Assembly: GCF_000661915.1 (NCBI RefSeq)
Contig: NZ_CP007509.1
Location: forward strand, 4,539,501 to 4,603,500
Direction: 5' to 3'
DNA: 64,000 nucleotides
From: Stutzerimonas decontaminans
Lineage (GTDB): Bacteria; Pseudomonadota; Gammaproteobacteria; Pseudomonadales; Pseudomonadaceae
The notes under the pieces are model-generated. The model was not told where the DNA came from and searched no databases. It saw only the letters and a list, made by a program, of their open reading frames with translations. Shown here piece after piece: positions 33,162 through 42,865 of the stretch. Position 1 is the stretch's first letter; each line of letters opens with the position of its first letter. Both the position numbers and the translations under genes were made by a program.

Positions 33162-34201
33162 GCAAGCGCCTACCCCTGATCGCCGGCGCTGCCGTTGCCG
33201 TACTGGTGGCCGGCTACTTCGGCCTGAGCGCCTACAGCAGCAGCCAGGCAGAAAAGCTGATCGAAGACTGGGTTTACGAGCACGAGCTTGAGGACACCCT
33301 GCGTTGGAAGTCGGTTTCGTCCAGCCCATTCGGCGGCCGCGTGACGATCTCCGAGCTGCAAGTGGAAGCCGGTGGACGCGAGCCAAGCCTGCAGGTGGCT
33401 GAGTTGATCATCAGCGACCGCTCCATCAATGACGAGCGGACCCGCTTGCGCCTGCGCTTCAATGGCGTCGAGGCCGATAACCGTGCCCTCGGCGGCCTGA
33501 GCAGCCTCGGCGCGATGGCCGGCGGCGGCTTCGGCCGAGGCATGGCTACCGCTCGCGGCTTCGAACCCGCGTTGATCAGCGGCCTGGCCGAACTCAAGCC
33601 CTACGACGTCGAGATCTACGTGGATATCGATGACGATGCTGGCACCCTGGAGACAGAGCTGGCGGTCAATCTGCCAGAACTGTTCGATTCGCGTGTCAGC
33701 TACCGGCTGAGCAACCTGCGGGATTTGAATCGCAAGCTGCAGCGCCTGAGCGAAAGCTTCGGTGGCGACGACCGGGGGCAGCGGGCATTCATGAGCGAGC
33801 TGGGCGAGTTGGCATCGAGCGTCGAGCGCGCCGAATTGCAAAGCGCCTCGTTCAGCGTCAAGGATCGCGGCATGGCCGAGCGCAGCATTGCCCTGTATCA
33901 GCGCTACAACACCCCGCTGAACCCCACCGAAGGCAGCGCCGAAAAACAGCGCAAGACGCATTACGAGAAGGTCGTTGAACAGACCGAAAAGGACTGCAGC
34001 CGTGAATTCAAGGACCTGCCAAAGGGCATGAAAGACGGTTGCGAACTGCTCAGCAAGGCTCTGCTCGGCAAGGTCAGCGGCGTGGAGTTGAAGGTCGAGC
34101 CGAAGGATCGCGTGCGCCTGACAGATCTGGGCGACCTGCAGGACAGCCGCCGCAGCAAGCGACTGCTGGACCGCCTGAACCCCCAACTCGACAGCATCTG
34201 A
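33158..34201 (+). CDS. Membrane-anchored protein of unknown function (DUF945-like start)
   Basis: A 347-residue protein with one N-terminal membrane anchor (LPLIAGAAVAVLVAGYFGLS) and a periplasmic body. The opening, with SSSPFGGRVTISELQV, resembles YdgA/DUF945 and AsmA-like proteins, but similarity is weak. A glycine patch (SLGAMAGGGFGRGMATA) lies near residue 120. It overlaps the preceding gene by 4 bp (ATGA) and is followed by a clear terminator, closing a three-gene envelope operon. Confidence 0.6.
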   Translation: MSKRLPLIAGAAVAVLVAGYFGLSAYSSSQAEKLIEDWVYEHELEDTLRWKSVSSSPFGGRVTISELQVEAGGREPSLQVAELIISDRSINDERTRLRLRFNGVEADNRALGGLSSLGAMAGGGFGRGMATARGFEPALISGLAELKPYDVEIYVDIDDDAGTLETELAVNLPELFDSRVSYRLSNLRDLNRKLQRLSESFGGDDRGQRAFMSELGELASSVERAELQSASFSVKDRGMAERSIALYQRYNTPLNPTEGSAEKQRKTHYEKVVEQTEKDCSREFKDLPKGMKDGCELLSKALLGKVSGVELKVEPKDRVRLTDLGDLQDSRRSKRLLDRLNPQLDSI

Positions 34202-34223
34202 TCGCTAGCTAATCGTGTCGTAG

Positions 34224-34251
34224 AAAGGCCGGGCATTTGCCCGGCTTTTTT
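34224..34251 (+). terminator. Rho-independent terminator of the envelope operon
   Basis: Stem GCCGGGC / GCCCGGC (34228-34234 with 34239-34245), 4-base loop, followed by six T, starting 27 bases after the stop. Confidence 0.85.
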
Positions 34252-34465
34252 ATGTCTGGATCAAATGACTCACAGCGGTGCAATCACCGCCCGCTGGATA
34301 ATCCACCGAGACACGACCCAAGTTGCTTCGCTTGGATATAAAGGCGACCTCCACCCTACCGCGCTGGCGGCGAGCTGAAGCGGAACGCCGCCCAACAAAA
34401 AAATGAAAACGATGCCTCTCCACACCTGCCCGCAGTCGGCTAAGCACCCGGCCTTTCTCTGCAAA
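34252..34465. other. Gene-free spacer between convergent operons
   Basis: The 310 bp between the operon ending at 34201 and the one ending at 34512 hold a terminator at each side; the middle has no recognisable gene. Two overlapping minus-strand frames of 64 and 76 residues have no ribosome site or domain. Confidence 0.5.
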
Positions 34466-34489
34466 GCAAAACCGGGCCAAGGGGCCCGG
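34466..34489 (-). terminator. Rho-independent terminator of the beta-oxidation operon
   Basis: Minus-strand stem CCGGGCC / GGCCCGG (plus 34472-34478 with 34483-34489), loop CCTT, followed by UUUUGCUUU, 23 bases after the acyl-CoA dehydrogenase stop. Confidence 0.8.
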
Positions 34490-34511
34490 TCGTAGTGCCG
34501 CGATTGGCGCC

Positions 34512-35654
34512 TTACGCCACCTGCATCAGCTTGGCGTACGCCTTCAGATGATGGTCATCGTCACCGAACTGGTGGGCGATCATCACCAGGCGCTTGGCGT
34601 GGTGGGCGAGGTTGTATTCCCAGGTCATGCCGATGCCGCCGTGCAGCTGGATCGCTTCTTCGGCTACCTTGCGCGCGGCGCGGGCGCAGATGTATTTGGC
34701 GGCGGCGATGATGCGGCTGCGCTCGTCGTTGTCTTCACCGTCGGCAAAGGTCGCCGCGAGGATCGCCATGCTGGTGGCCTGCTCCAGCTCGGTCTGCATG
34801 TCGACCATGCGGTGCTGCAGAACCTGGAACTTGCCGATCGGCACGCCGAACTGCTTGCGCGTCTTCAGGTAGTCGAGGGTCAGCTTGCAGGCTTCGTCCA
34901 TGCTGCCGAGGGCATCGGCGCACTGCGCGGCGATCGCGCGGCCTTGCTGGTAGCGCATCGCGGGCAAGGCATTGCCAATCTCTCCAAGCAGCGCATCGGC
35001 TCCGACCTGCACGTTGTCGAGGAACAAGTCGCAGCCCTTGCGCCCGTCGATGGTCGGGTAGACGCGACGGCTGACGCCCTGGGCGTTCGGATCAATGAGG
35101 AACAGGCTGATGCCCGTTTCATCGCGACTGTCACCGGAAGTGCGCGCGGAGACGATGATCTTGCCGGCGCTGTGTCCACCGATGACAACTGCCTTGCGTC
35201 CGGACAAGCGATAGCCGCCGTCGACTGCTTCGGCTTTGGCCTGCACGTCGTGGAGGTTGTAATGGCTCTGCGGCTCGTCGAAGGCCACCGCCAGTTGCAG
35301 CGAACCGGCCGCGACCTGCGGCAGCAAATCTTCTTTCTGCGCGTCGCCGCCCAGCTGGTTAAGCAGGCCGCCGCCATAGATAACCGATTGCAGGTAGGGC
35401 TCCAGCGTCAGGCCACGGCCCAGCTCGGTCATGACCAGCATGGTTTCCACGCCGCCGCCGCCAAAGCCGCCGATATCCTCGGAGAACGGCACGGCGGTCA
35501 GGCCCAACTCGCCCAGCTGGCCCCAGAACTCGGCAGAAAAGCCCAGCTCCGACTCGCTGAATTTCTCGCGCTGTTCGAACGGGTAGGCGTCGCGCACCAG
35601 GCGCGCCGCGGTGTCTTGCAGCATTTGCTGCTCTTCAGTCAGTTTGAAGTCCAT
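34512..35654 (-). CDS. Acyl-CoA dehydrogenase, second subunit-like
   Basis: A 380-residue FAD enzyme of the acyl-CoA dehydrogenase family that introduces the alpha-beta double bond in an acyl-CoA. It opens MDFKLTEEQQMLQDTAARLV; the C-terminal helical domain contains QFGVPIGKFQVLQHRMVDM and the FAD/active-site stretch QLHGGIGMTWEYNLAHHAKR near residue 345. It follows another dehydrogenase by 12 bp. Adjacent unequal pairs like this often form heteromeric FadE-type enzymes for branched or ring substrates (sterol-type in actinobacteria); that is an inference here. Confidence 0.88.
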   Translation of the reverse strand: MDFKLTEEQQMLQDTAARLVRDAYPFEQREKFSESELGFSAEFWGQLGELGLTAVPFSEDIGGFGGGGVETMLVMTELGRGLTLEPYLQSVIYGGGLLNQLGGDAQKEDLLPQVAAGSLQLAVAFDEPQSHYNLHDVQAKAEAVDGGYRLSGRKAVVIGGHSAGKIIVSARTSGDSRDETGISLFLIDPNAQGVSRRVYPTIDGRKGCDLFLDNVQVGADALLGEIGNALPAMRYQQGRAIAAQCADALGSMDEACKLTLDYLKTRKQFGVPIGKFQVLQHRMVDMQTELEQATSMAILAATFADGEDNDERSRIIAAAKYICARAARKVAEEAIQLHGGIGMTWEYNLAHHAKRLVMIAHQFGDDDHHLKAYAKLMQVA

Positions 35655-35666
35655 GGCGGTGCCCCC

Positions 35667-36863
35667 TTACAGCTCGAGAATCATCTTCGAGACGATGTTC
35701 TTCTGGATTTCGTTGGAGCCGCCGAAGATCGACAGCTTGCGCATGTTGAAGTAGTCGCCGGCCAGCGACGCGCTGTAGTCGGCGTGCAAAAGCTCGCCGT
35801 CGTAGCCCAGCTGCATCTCCTCTTCGAGGAACGGCAACGCGTAAGGACCGATGACCTTGCGCAAGAGGTGAGTGATCGCCTGGCGAATCTCGGTGCCCTT
35901 GACCTTGAGGATCGAGGACTCCGCGCCGGGTACGCCGCCCTCCTTCGCCGCGGCAAGGATGCGCAGGGTGCTCATCTCGATGGCCATCAGCTGCATCTCG
36001 ACCTCCGCGACCTGGGCGCGGAACAGCGGGTCTTCAAGCATCGGCTTGCCGTCGCAGACTTCCTTCATGGCGATGCGCTTCAGATGCGCCAGCACTGCCT
36101 TGGACGAGCCGATGCCGGCGAGGCCCGTACGCTCATGGGTCAGCAGGTACTTGGCGCAGGTCCAGCCCTGGTTTTCCTCGCCGACGAGGTTCTCCACCGG
36201 GACGCGGACGTTGTCGAAGAAGACTTCGTTGACCTCGTGGTCGCCGTCCAGCGTGATGATCGGCCGCACGCTGATGCCTGGGCTTTTCATGTCGATCAGC
36301 AGGAAGCTGATGCCGCGCTGCTGCTGCGCCTCGGGATCGGTGCGCACCAGGCAGAAAATCATGTTGGCGTGCTGGCCGAGGGTGGTCCAGGTCTTCTGGC
36401 CGTTGACCACATAATGGTCGCCGTCGCGTACGGCGCGGGTCTTCAGGCTTGCCAAGTCGGAGCCGGCACCGGGCTCGGAATAGCCCTGGCACCACCAGTC
36501 CTCACCGGAGAGGATGCGTGGCAGGTAATGGTCAATCTGCTGCTGGGTGCCGAATTTGATGATCACCGGGGCGACCATGTTGACGCCAAAGGGCACGGTA
36601 CGCGGCGCGCCGAAGGCCGAGCACTCCTCGTCGAAGATGTGCTTTTCCACCGGGCCCCAGGTGGTGCCGCCCAGCTCCACCGGCCAGCCCGGTGCATACC
36701 AGCCGCGCTTGACCAGGATCTGCTGCCAGCGCTCGTGATCCTGCTTGGACATGTGCTTGCCGAGCTTGACCTTGGCGGCGATGTCCGCCGGCAGCTCGCT
36801 TTTCAGAAAGGCGCGCACTTCATCGCGAAAGGCGAGCTCTTCGGCCGTGTAGTTGACGTTCAT
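35667..36863 (-). CDS. Acyl-CoA dehydrogenase
   Basis: A 398-residue acyl-CoA dehydrogenase. Features: GWPVELGGTTWGPVEKHIFD near residue 60, QGYSEPGAGSDLASLKTRAV near 135 (FAD/substrate loop), GQKTWTTLGQHANMIFCLVR near 165 and LSIFGGSNEIQKNIVSKMIL at the C-terminus. ATG 36863 begins the conserved N-terminus; the frame extends upstream without support. It is the second gene of a FadB-like - dehydrogenase - dehydrogenase operon with gaps of 43 and 12 bp. Confidence 0.9.
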   Translation of the reverse strand: MNVNYTAEELAFRDEVRAFLKSELPADIAAKVKLGKHMSKQDHERWQQILVKRGWYAPGWPVELGGTTWGPVEKHIFDEECSAFGAPRTVPFGVNMVAPVIIKFGTQQQIDHYLPRILSGEDWWCQGYSEPGAGSDLASLKTRAVRDGDHYVVNGQKTWTTLGQHANMIFCLVRTDPEAQQQRGISFLLIDMKSPGISVRPIITLDGDHEVNEVFFDNVRVPVENLVGEENQGWTCAKYLLTHERTGLAGIGSSKAVLAHLKRIAMKEVCDGKPMLEDPLFRAQVAEVEMQLMAIEMSTLRILAAAKEGGVPGAESSILKVKGTEIRQAITHLLRKVIGPYALPFLEEEMQLGYDGELLHADYSASLAGDYFNMRKLSIFGGSNEIQKNIVSKMILEL

Positions 36864-36906
36864 GGGAAAGTCCTCATGCTGCGTTCGGTTTGCAGGCGGG
36901 CGGCAC

Positions 36907-39012
36907 TCATTGCCCGGCCTGCCAGTCGGTGAAGGTGCGGCCTTCGGCGGCCAGTTTTTCCAGCAGCGGCGCTGGCTTCCACCAGTCGCCGCAACGTGCG
37001 TGCAGTTCCTTGACCCGCGCCAGCACCCGGTCCAGGCCGACGCTGTCGGCATAGAACATCGGGCCACCACGGAAGGCCGGGAAGCCGTAGCCGTTCAGGT
37101 AGATGACGTCGATGTCACTGGAGCGCTGGGCGATGCCCTCTTCGAGAATCTTCGCGCCCTCGTTGACCAGCGCGAAGATGCAGCGCTCGACGATGTACTG
37201 CTCGTCCAGCGCCTTTCGCTCGATGCCCTTTTCCCGCGACGCGGCTTCCAGCATGGGCGCGAGCTCGGGGTTCTCTTGCGGGGTGCGGTTACCCGGCTCG
37301 TAGCGGTAATAGCCGGCGCCGGTCTTCTGCCCGAGCATGCCAGCGGTGCAGAGCTTGTCGGAGACGGTGGGGAAGTCCAGGTGCGACGGCAGCGTCGCGC
37401 GCTGACGCTTGCGGATCGCCTGGCCGATGTCCAGGCCCGACAGATCGCGCATGGCGAACGGTCCCATGGCCATGCCGAAATTGCGCAGCGCAGCGTCGAC
37501 CTGCTGTGGCGTGGCGCCCTCCTCCAGCAGAAATTCCGCCTCGCGGCCGTACTGGAAGACCATACGGTTGCCGACGAAGCCGTCACAGACACCGACCACC
37601 ACCGAGACCTTCTTCAGCTGTTTGCCGATAGCCATGGCGGTGGCCAGCACCTCATTGCTGGTCTTCTCGCCACGCACCACTTCCAGCAAGCGCATGACGT
37701 TGGCCGGGCTGAAGAAATGCAGGCCGACCACGTCCTCGGGACGCTTGGTGAAGGCGGCGATGGCGTCCAGATCCAGTGATGAGGTGTTGGAAGCGAGAAT
37801 CGCGCCGGTCTTGCAGACGGCATCCAGCTGTTCGAACACCTGCTGCTTGACGCCCATTTCCTCGAACACCGCCTCGACCACCACGTCGGCATCGGCCAGC
37901 GCGGCGTACTCGGTCATGCCCTCGATCAGCGCGAGGCGCTGCTCCATCGCGTCTTCGGTCAGGCTGCCGCGCTTGACGCTCGCCGCGTAGGTGTCGCGGG
38001 CGCGCTGCAGGCCGCGTTGCAGGGCCTCGTCGTTGATTTCCAGCAGCTTCACCGGCACTCCGGCATTGGCGAAGCTCAAAGCGATGCCGACACCCATGGT
38101 GCCGCCGCCGATCACCGCGGCGGTGTTGATCGAGCGAGGTTTCACGTCTGCCGGCAGATCGTTGATCTTGCCAGCCTGGCGTTCGGCGAAGAACGAATGA
38201 ACCAGAGCGCCACGCTGAGGCGAGTTCAGGCATTCGGCAAACAGCTCACGCTCGCGCTTGAGACCTTCAGCCAGCGGCAGCTTCGTCGCCGCCTCGACCG
38301 CCGCGATGCAACGCAGCGGCGAGAACAGTCCAGGCAAGCGCTTGGCCACTTCGGCATGCTTGGCGCGAATCAGCGCCTCGTTGTCGGCGCCCTCAAGGCC
38401 TTGGGTCTGCTCGCCAGTACGGCGCGGTGTGCGGCCTTCCTCGACCATGCGACGGGCATAGGCCAGGCCAGCTTCCACCAGATCACCCTCGAACAGCTCG
38501 TCGACGATGTTGTGCTCGACCGCCTCGGCCGCACTGATCGGCTGGCCGCTGACGATCATGTCCAGCGCCTTTTCGACACCGGCCAGACGCGGCAGCCGCT
38601 GGGTGCCGCCGGCGCCGGGCAACAAACCCAGCTTCACTTCCGGCAGGCCGACCTTGGCGTCCGGCCGGGCGATCCGGTAATGGCAGCCCAGCGCGACTTC
38701 CAGCCCACCACCTAGCGCGGTGCCGTGAATGACCGCGACGCTCGGTTTGCTGCAGGCTTCGATGATTTCGATCACCTCGGGCAGGCTCGGCGCCTGCGGC
38801 GGCTTGCCGAATTCCTTGATGTCAGCGCCGGCGATAAAGGTGTTGCCCTCGCAGACCAGCGCCACGGCACGGACCTGCGGGTCCGCTTCGGCATGCTGAA
38901 AGGCCTTCTGCAGCCCCTCACGCACCGCCTGGCCAAGGGCATTGACTGGTGGATTGTTGACCGTGATCAGCGCGATCTCGCCCTGAACTTCGAGCCGTAC
39001 GACATCTGTCAT
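36907..39012 (-). CDS. Bifunctional enoyl-CoA hydratase / 3-hydroxyacyl-CoA dehydrogenase (FadB-like)
   Basis: A 701-residue multifunctional beta-oxidation enzyme. N-terminal crotonase domain ([11 protein letters not shown] near residue 58, [20 protein letters not shown] near 100, [20 protein letters not shown] near 120), then the NAD-binding fold [20 protein letters not shown] near 298 and two 3HCDH C-terminal domains ([20 protein letters not shown] near 510; [20 protein letters not shown] near 650). It lacks the partner thiolase (fadA) next door, so the operon does not encode a full cycle. The first gene of the operon. Confidence 0.9.
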   Translation of the reverse strand: MTDVVRLEVQGEIALITVNNPPVNALGQAVREGLQKAFQHAEADPQVRAVALVCEGNTFIAGADIKEFGKPPQAPSLPEVIEIIEACSKPSVAVIHGTALGGGLEVALGCHYRIARPDAKVGLPEVKLGLLPGAGGTQRLPRLAGVEKALDMIVSGQPISAAEAVEHNIVDELFEGDLVEAGLAYARRMVEEGRTPRRTGEQTQGLEGADNEALIRAKHAEVAKRLPGLFSPLRCIAAVEAATKLPLAEGLKRERELFAECLNSPQRGALVHSFFAERQAGKINDLPADVKPRSINTAAVIGGGTMGVGIALSFANAGVPVKLLEINDEALQRGLQRARDTYAASVKRGSLTEDAMEQRLALIEGMTEYAALADADVVVEAVFEEMGVKQQVFEQLDAVCKTGAILASNTSSLDLDAIAAFTKRPEDVVGLHFFSPANVMRLLEVVRGEKTSNEVLATAMAIGKQLKKVSVVVGVCDGFVGNRMVFQYGREAEFLLEEGATPQQVDAALRNFGMAMGPFAMRDLSGLDIGQAIRKRQRATLPSHLDFPTVSDKLCTAGMLGQKTGAGYYRYEPGNRTPQENPELAPMLEAASREKGIERKALDEQYIVERCIFALVNEGAKILEEGIAQRSSDIDVIYLNGYGFPAFRGGPMFYADSVGLDRVLARVKELHARCGDWWKPAPLLEKLAAEGRTFTDWQAGQ

Positions 39013-39028
39013 GACTGGCCTCCGCTGT

Positions 39029-39058
39029 GTGAAATGCTAATTGGAATTGTAATTTCAC
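39029..39058. promoter_or_regulatory. Inverted repeat upstream of the beta-oxidation operon
   Basis: GTGAAAT at 39029-39035 and ATTTCAC at 39052-39058 form a 7-bp inverted repeat with a 16-bp AT-rich centre, starting 17 bp before the operon's first codon. It may be an operator; the regulator is unknown. The rest of the 234-bp gap shows nothing clear. Confidence 0.35.
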
Positions 39059-39246
39059 GGAATCATGTTTCGCACAGCAGAATAAAGGAGTCATGTTACG
39101 CGTGTCGATAGGCCTTCGCCGTCAGGCATGTGATCGCGGAAACGCAGGCGTAGCGCACGTAAGGCTTGATATTGCAGGCAGTCCGACTGGCAACGGGCAG
39201 CACTATCAATCAGGGGAATGTCGGCGCCAAAGCGGACGCCGAAGCT

Positions 39247-40479
39247 TCAGCCGCCAACCGCGTGACGAGGGGCGCGGGCGAGCAAGTCGGGGTCAATACG
39301 CAACAGGCGAACCGTGCGCTCGCCAGCCAGGCTGGCCGGCTCGGCATCGCCGGGCAGCTCGATCAGCAATCGCGTGAGATTGAGCACCAGCGCTTCGCGG
39401 CGCAGCGCGCCGGCACCCAGAGCGTAGTACGCACTGATCACCTGGCGCAGCTCCAGCGGCAGCGCCCATTGCGCACGCAGCGCCGAGCCGAAGCCCGCCG
39501 CACGCTCGCGCAGGCAACGCTGCAGCTGTGACTCATCCAGCACACCGCCGCTGTCGAGCCACTCCTGAAGGCTGCGCAACAACGCCAGTTCGCCAATGTT
39601 CTGCAGCAGTCCGGCGCTGAAGCAAAGCTCGGCATCCAGCTTCAACTGGCGCGCCAGCCACTGCGCCAGGCGGGCCGTCTGCAGCGCCTGGACGCTCAGC
39701 TGCGCCGCCAGCTCGGCAAGACGCGGTTCCACCAGCCTGGCGTTGTGCTGCAGGGCCAGCTCCGTTACCAGTTGCAAGCTGCGCGCGGCACCCAGCTGCC
39801 GTTGCGCCTGCGCCAGGCTAAGACACGGACTCGCCTGTTGCGAATCGCTGCTGGCGACGCTGATCAGCCTCGCCGTGACCTGTGGATCGTGCGACAGCAG
39901 TTCTTCGAGTTCCGCGAAGTCCTGATCGCCGCCCTGCAAGCGTTGCAGCGCCGTCAGTACCGCGTCCAGCAGCGGCGCTCCACGGTTGTACGGACGCATA
40001 CGCTCGAGAAAGCTATCGAGATCGTCTACAGCAGCAACGACGGACGCGCCGCTCCATCCGGCCGATCGCGGCAGCAGCTTGTCCAGCCGCTGGCGCAGGT
40101 CTGCGAGATCGTAGGGTTTGCCGAGATAGGCAGCCGGCGTCAGCGGGAGCACGGTGCGCACGCTGGCGGTATCGGTACGCGCACTGATCAGCACGCAGGG
40201 CAGTCGCTGGGTCGGACCGTAGCGGCGCAGTTCGCGCAGCAGCTGGCGGCCATCGAGGCCATCCAGTTCACCATCTACGATCAGCAGGCTGGGCACCTGT
40301 CGTTTGCACAGCTCCAGCGCAGCATGTCCATCCGCCGCCGGCTGCACACGCATACCAGGGCGCAATTCACGCACCAGCTGACAAAGCTGATCCGCGCGCC
40401 AGGGTTCGTTGTAGGCAACCAGAACGAAGGAGACTTGGGCCGAGATGCTCACTGCGCTACTCGTTGAAGATGTCACCAC
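39247..40479 (-). CDS. Response regulator with HDOD domain
   Basis: A 410-residue signalling protein. Receiver domain at about residues 15-135 (SFVLVAYNEPWRADQLCQLV; phosphoacceptor region SLLIVDGELDGLDGRQLL; AAYLGKPYDLADLRQRLDKL with the conserved Lys) followed by an HDOD domain at about 165-370 (ELEELLSHDPQVTARLISVA, AELCFSAGLLQNIGELALL). HDOD is a catalytically inactive HD-like fold used in output signalling. The partner kinase is not in the window. Possible roles are motility or c-di-GMP-linked control. Confidence 0.8.
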   Translation of the reverse strand: MVTSSTSSAVSISAQVSFVLVAYNEPWRADQLCQLVRELRPGMRVQPAADGHAALELCKRQVPSLLIVDGELDGLDGRQLLRELRRYGPTQRLPCVLISARTDTASVRTVLPLTPAAYLGKPYDLADLRQRLDKLLPRSAGWSGASVVAAVDDLDSFLERMRPYNRGAPLLDAVLTALQRLQGGDQDFAELEELLSHDPQVTARLISVASSDSQQASPCLSLAQAQRQLGAARSLQLVTELALQHNARLVEPRLAELAAQLSVQALQTARLAQWLARQLKLDAELCFSAGLLQNIGELALLRSLQEWLDSGGVLDESQLQRCLRERAAGFGSALRAQWALPLELRQVISAYYALGAGALRREALVLNLTRLLIELPGDAEPASLAGERTVRLLRIDPDLLARAPRHAVGG

Positions 40480-40566
40480 AGCCTAGCAGCGGCATAGGTA
40501 GGCGGCGACGGTCTTCACGAGAAGGGATCGCGCCAGTGGGGGCGCGATTTTGCACGGAATGATGGC

Positions 40567-40598
40567 AAACAGCCAGCCTCAGGCCCTGAGGCTAGCTG
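40567..40598 (-). terminator. Terminator downstream of gabD
   Basis: Minus-strand 13-bp stem CAGCTAGCCTCAG / CTGAGGCTGGCTG (one G-T pair, plus 40570-40598) with a 3-base loop and a short UUU, 17 bases after the gabD stop. A second 8-bp stem with four T on the plus strand lies at 40527-40551 and has no gene that obviously uses it. Confidence 0.6.
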
Positions 40599-40614
40599 TC
40601 GCAGGTGGCTCGGC

Positions 40615-42063
40615 TCAGATCCCCATGCAGAGATACTTGATCTCCAGGTAATCCTCGATGCCGTACTTGGAGCCCTCGCGGCCGAGGCCAGAGGATTTCA
40701 CCCCGCCGAATGGCGCCACCTCGGTGGAGATCAGCCCGGTATTGATACCGACCATGCCGTACTCCAGCGCCTCGGCGACGCGGAACACCCGGCCCAGATC
40801 GCGCGCATAGAAATAGGAAGCCAGGCCGAACTCGGTGTCATTGGCCTTGGCGATCGCGTCGGCCTCGTCCTTGAAGCGGAACAGCGGCGCCAGCGGGCCG
40901 AAGGTTTCTTCCTTGGCCACCTTGGCGCTATCGGGCACGTTGATCAGCACGGTCGGCTCGAAATAGCTGCCGCCCAGTGCATGGGCCTGGCCGCCCGCTA
41001 CCAGCCGCGCCCCTTGGGCGACGGCATCCTCGATGTGCTCGCGGACCTTGGCGGCGGCGCGATCATCGATCAGCGGGCCGAGATCGGTACCCTCCTCCAG
41101 GCCATTGCCAACCCGAAGCTTGGCCACGGCCGCCTGGAATTTCTCGGCGAAGGCGTCGTACACGCCGTCCTGCACATAGATGCGATTGACGCAGACGCAG
41201 GTCTGCCCGGCGTTGCGGTACTTGGACTGCACGGCACCCTTCACCGCCTCGTCCAGATCGGCATCGTCGAAGACAATGAACGGCGCGTTGCCGCCCAGCT
41301 CCAGAGACACCTTCTTGATCCCCGGCGCACATTGCTCCATCAGCTTGGCGCCGACCTCGGTGGAGCCGGTGAAGGATATCTTGCGTACCTTCGGGTTGGC
41401 GGTCAGCTCGTTGCCGATGTCGCCGGCCGAACCCGTGACCACACTGAGCACGCCCTTGGGAATGCCGGCGCGTTCGGCCAGCTCGACCATCGCCAGTGCC
41501 GAGAACGGCGTCTGTGACGCGGGCTTGATCACCATGGTGCAGCCGGCCGCCAGCGCCGGGCCGGCCTTGCGGGTGATCATCGCCGCCGGGAAATTCCACG
41601 GTGTGATGGCCGCGGTCACGCCGATCGGCTGCTTGATGACGATGATGCGTTTGTCTTTCTGGTGCCCGGGAATGGTGTCGCCGTAGATGCGCTTGGCTTC
41701 CTCGGCGAACCACTCGATGAACGAGGCGGCGTAGGCGATCTCGCCCTTGGCTTCGGCCAGCGGCTTGCCCTGCTCCAGCGTCATCAGGCGGCCGAGGTCG
41801 TCTTGGTTCTCCATCAGCAGCTCGAACCAGCGACGCAGCTTCTGCGAACGCTCCTTGGCGGTCAGATCACGCCAGGCCGGCAGCGCCCGCTCGGCGGCAT
41901 CGATGGCGCGGCGGGTTTCCGCAGCGCCCATCTTCGGCACCGTGCCGAGCGTCTCGCCGGTGGCCGGGTTGTTCACGCTGATGGTCTGGCCGCTGTCGGC
42001 ATCGACCCAGGCGCCATCGATATAGGCCTGCTGACGGAACAGAGCGGTGTCTTTGAGTTGCAT
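40615..42063 (-). CDS. gabD: NAD(P)-dependent succinate-semialdehyde dehydrogenase
   Basis: A 482-residue aldehyde dehydrogenase oxidising succinate semialdehyde to succinate at the end of the GABA/4-hydroxybutyrate route. Motifs: TPWNFPAAMITRKAGPALAA near 150, FTGSTEVGAKLMEQCAPGIK near 230, catalytic Glu in LELGGNAPFIVFDDAD and catalytic Cys in NAGQTCVCVNRIYV. The C-terminal APFGGVKSSGLGREGSKYGI is the GabD signature. ATG 42063 is taken over the long upstream frame. GabT is not adjacent. Confidence 0.9.
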   Translation of the reverse strand: MQLKDTALFRQQAYIDGAWVDADSGQTISVNNPATGETLGTVPKMGAAETRRAIDAAERALPAWRDLTAKERSQKLRRWFELLMENQDDLGRLMTLEQGKPLAEAKGEIAYAASFIEWFAEEAKRIYGDTIPGHQKDKRIIVIKQPIGVTAAITPWNFPAAMITRKAGPALAAGCTMVIKPASQTPFSALAMVELAERAGIPKGVLSVVTGSAGDIGNELTANPKVRKISFTGSTEVGAKLMEQCAPGIKKVSLELGGNAPFIVFDDADLDEAVKGAVQSKYRNAGQTCVCVNRIYVQDGVYDAFAEKFQAAVAKLRVGNGLEEGTDLGPLIDDRAAAKVREHIEDAVAQGARLVAGGQAHALGGSYFEPTVLINVPDSAKVAKEETFGPLAPLFRFKDEADAIAKANDTEFGLASYFYARDLGRVFRVAEALEYGMVGINTGLISTEVAPFGGVKSSGLGREGSKYGIEDYLEIKYLCMGI

Positions 42064-42364
42064 GGCAGTCTCCTCGGGCATCGTAGCGGCAGGCCCGCTG
42101 CGGAAAGTTTGGCTGATACGACGCTCATCTGAACCGTCCTTCGCCGCCCGGTTCCTGTCGCCGCATTGCACTGCGAACGGCCATGCTAGGACCGCAGCCA
42201 CTGGCCCGGCAAGCTCATGACGCATGACGTTGTCGCGCCATTGACCAGCCTGATGCATCGCACGGCCTGTCACGACTTGTTACCCAAACCCTGCTACTGG
42301 CCGGGGTATAGTTGCGCGCGAGCGGCGCCAGTCGCCGACAACCAAGGATCGATAAGGAGTTACC
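42064..42364. other. Divergent promoter region between gabD and cytochrome c'
   Basis: A 301-bp gap between divergent genes. A TATAGT hexamer about 55 bp before the cytochrome c' start is the only promoter-like element I can name, without a well-spaced -35. No gene is seen. Confidence 0.4.
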
Positions 42365-42829
42365 GTGAAAGCATTGATGACAGGCGCCGTGGCCGCCGCC
42401 CTGCTGGCCAGCGCTGCCGTCCAAGCGCAGATGAAGCCGGAAGAGATGGTCGAAACCCGCCAGGCCGGCTACCAGTTCATGTCGTGGAACATGGGCAAGA
42501 TCAAGGCCCAGGTAGTCGATGGCAAGGAGCCCTACGATCAGGCCAAGGTGGCCGCCGCCGCCAATGCCATCGCCGCCATCGCCAATTCCGGCATGGGCAG
42601 CCTGTACAGCCCGGACACCACGACCGAGCAGCTGGGCAAGGCGACTCGCCTGAAGCCTGAGTTCTTCCAGAACCTCGACGAAGCCGGGCAGATCGGTCGC
42701 AACTTCACCGTCGCCGCCAACCAGCTCGCCAAAGTCGCCGCAGAAGGCGATCAGGCCGCCATCAAGAAAGCCTTTGGCGACGTCGGCGGCAGCTGCAAGT
42801 CCTGCCACGACAAGTTCCGCGCCGACTGA
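42365..42829 (+). CDS. Cytochrome c' (class II c-type cytochrome)
   Basis: A 154-residue periplasmic four-helix-bundle cytochrome with signal peptide MKALMTGAVAAALLASAAVQA and the C-terminal heme site CKSCHDKFRAD (CxxCH near residue 144), as usual for class II. Cytochromes c' bind NO and protect against nitrosative stress. A TATAGT element about 55 bp upstream may be its -10. It is convergent with a cytochrome b561-type gene. Confidence 0.9.
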   Translation: MKALMTGAVAAALLASAAVQAQMKPEEMVETRQAGYQFMSWNMGKIKAQVVDGKEPYDQAKVAAAANAIAAIANSGMGSLYSPDTTTEQLGKATRLKPEFFQNLDEAGQIGRNFTVAANQLAKVAAEGDQAAIKKAFGDVGGSCKSCHDKFRAD

Positions 42830-42865
42830 TCGCGCGCAGCCAGCCGACACCTGCCGTCGGCTGGC

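Noticed and set aside
34548..36932. 794-residue plus-strand open frame
   Set aside because: Antisense shadow of the two acyl-CoA dehydrogenase genes; the high GC third positions keep the opposite strand open.
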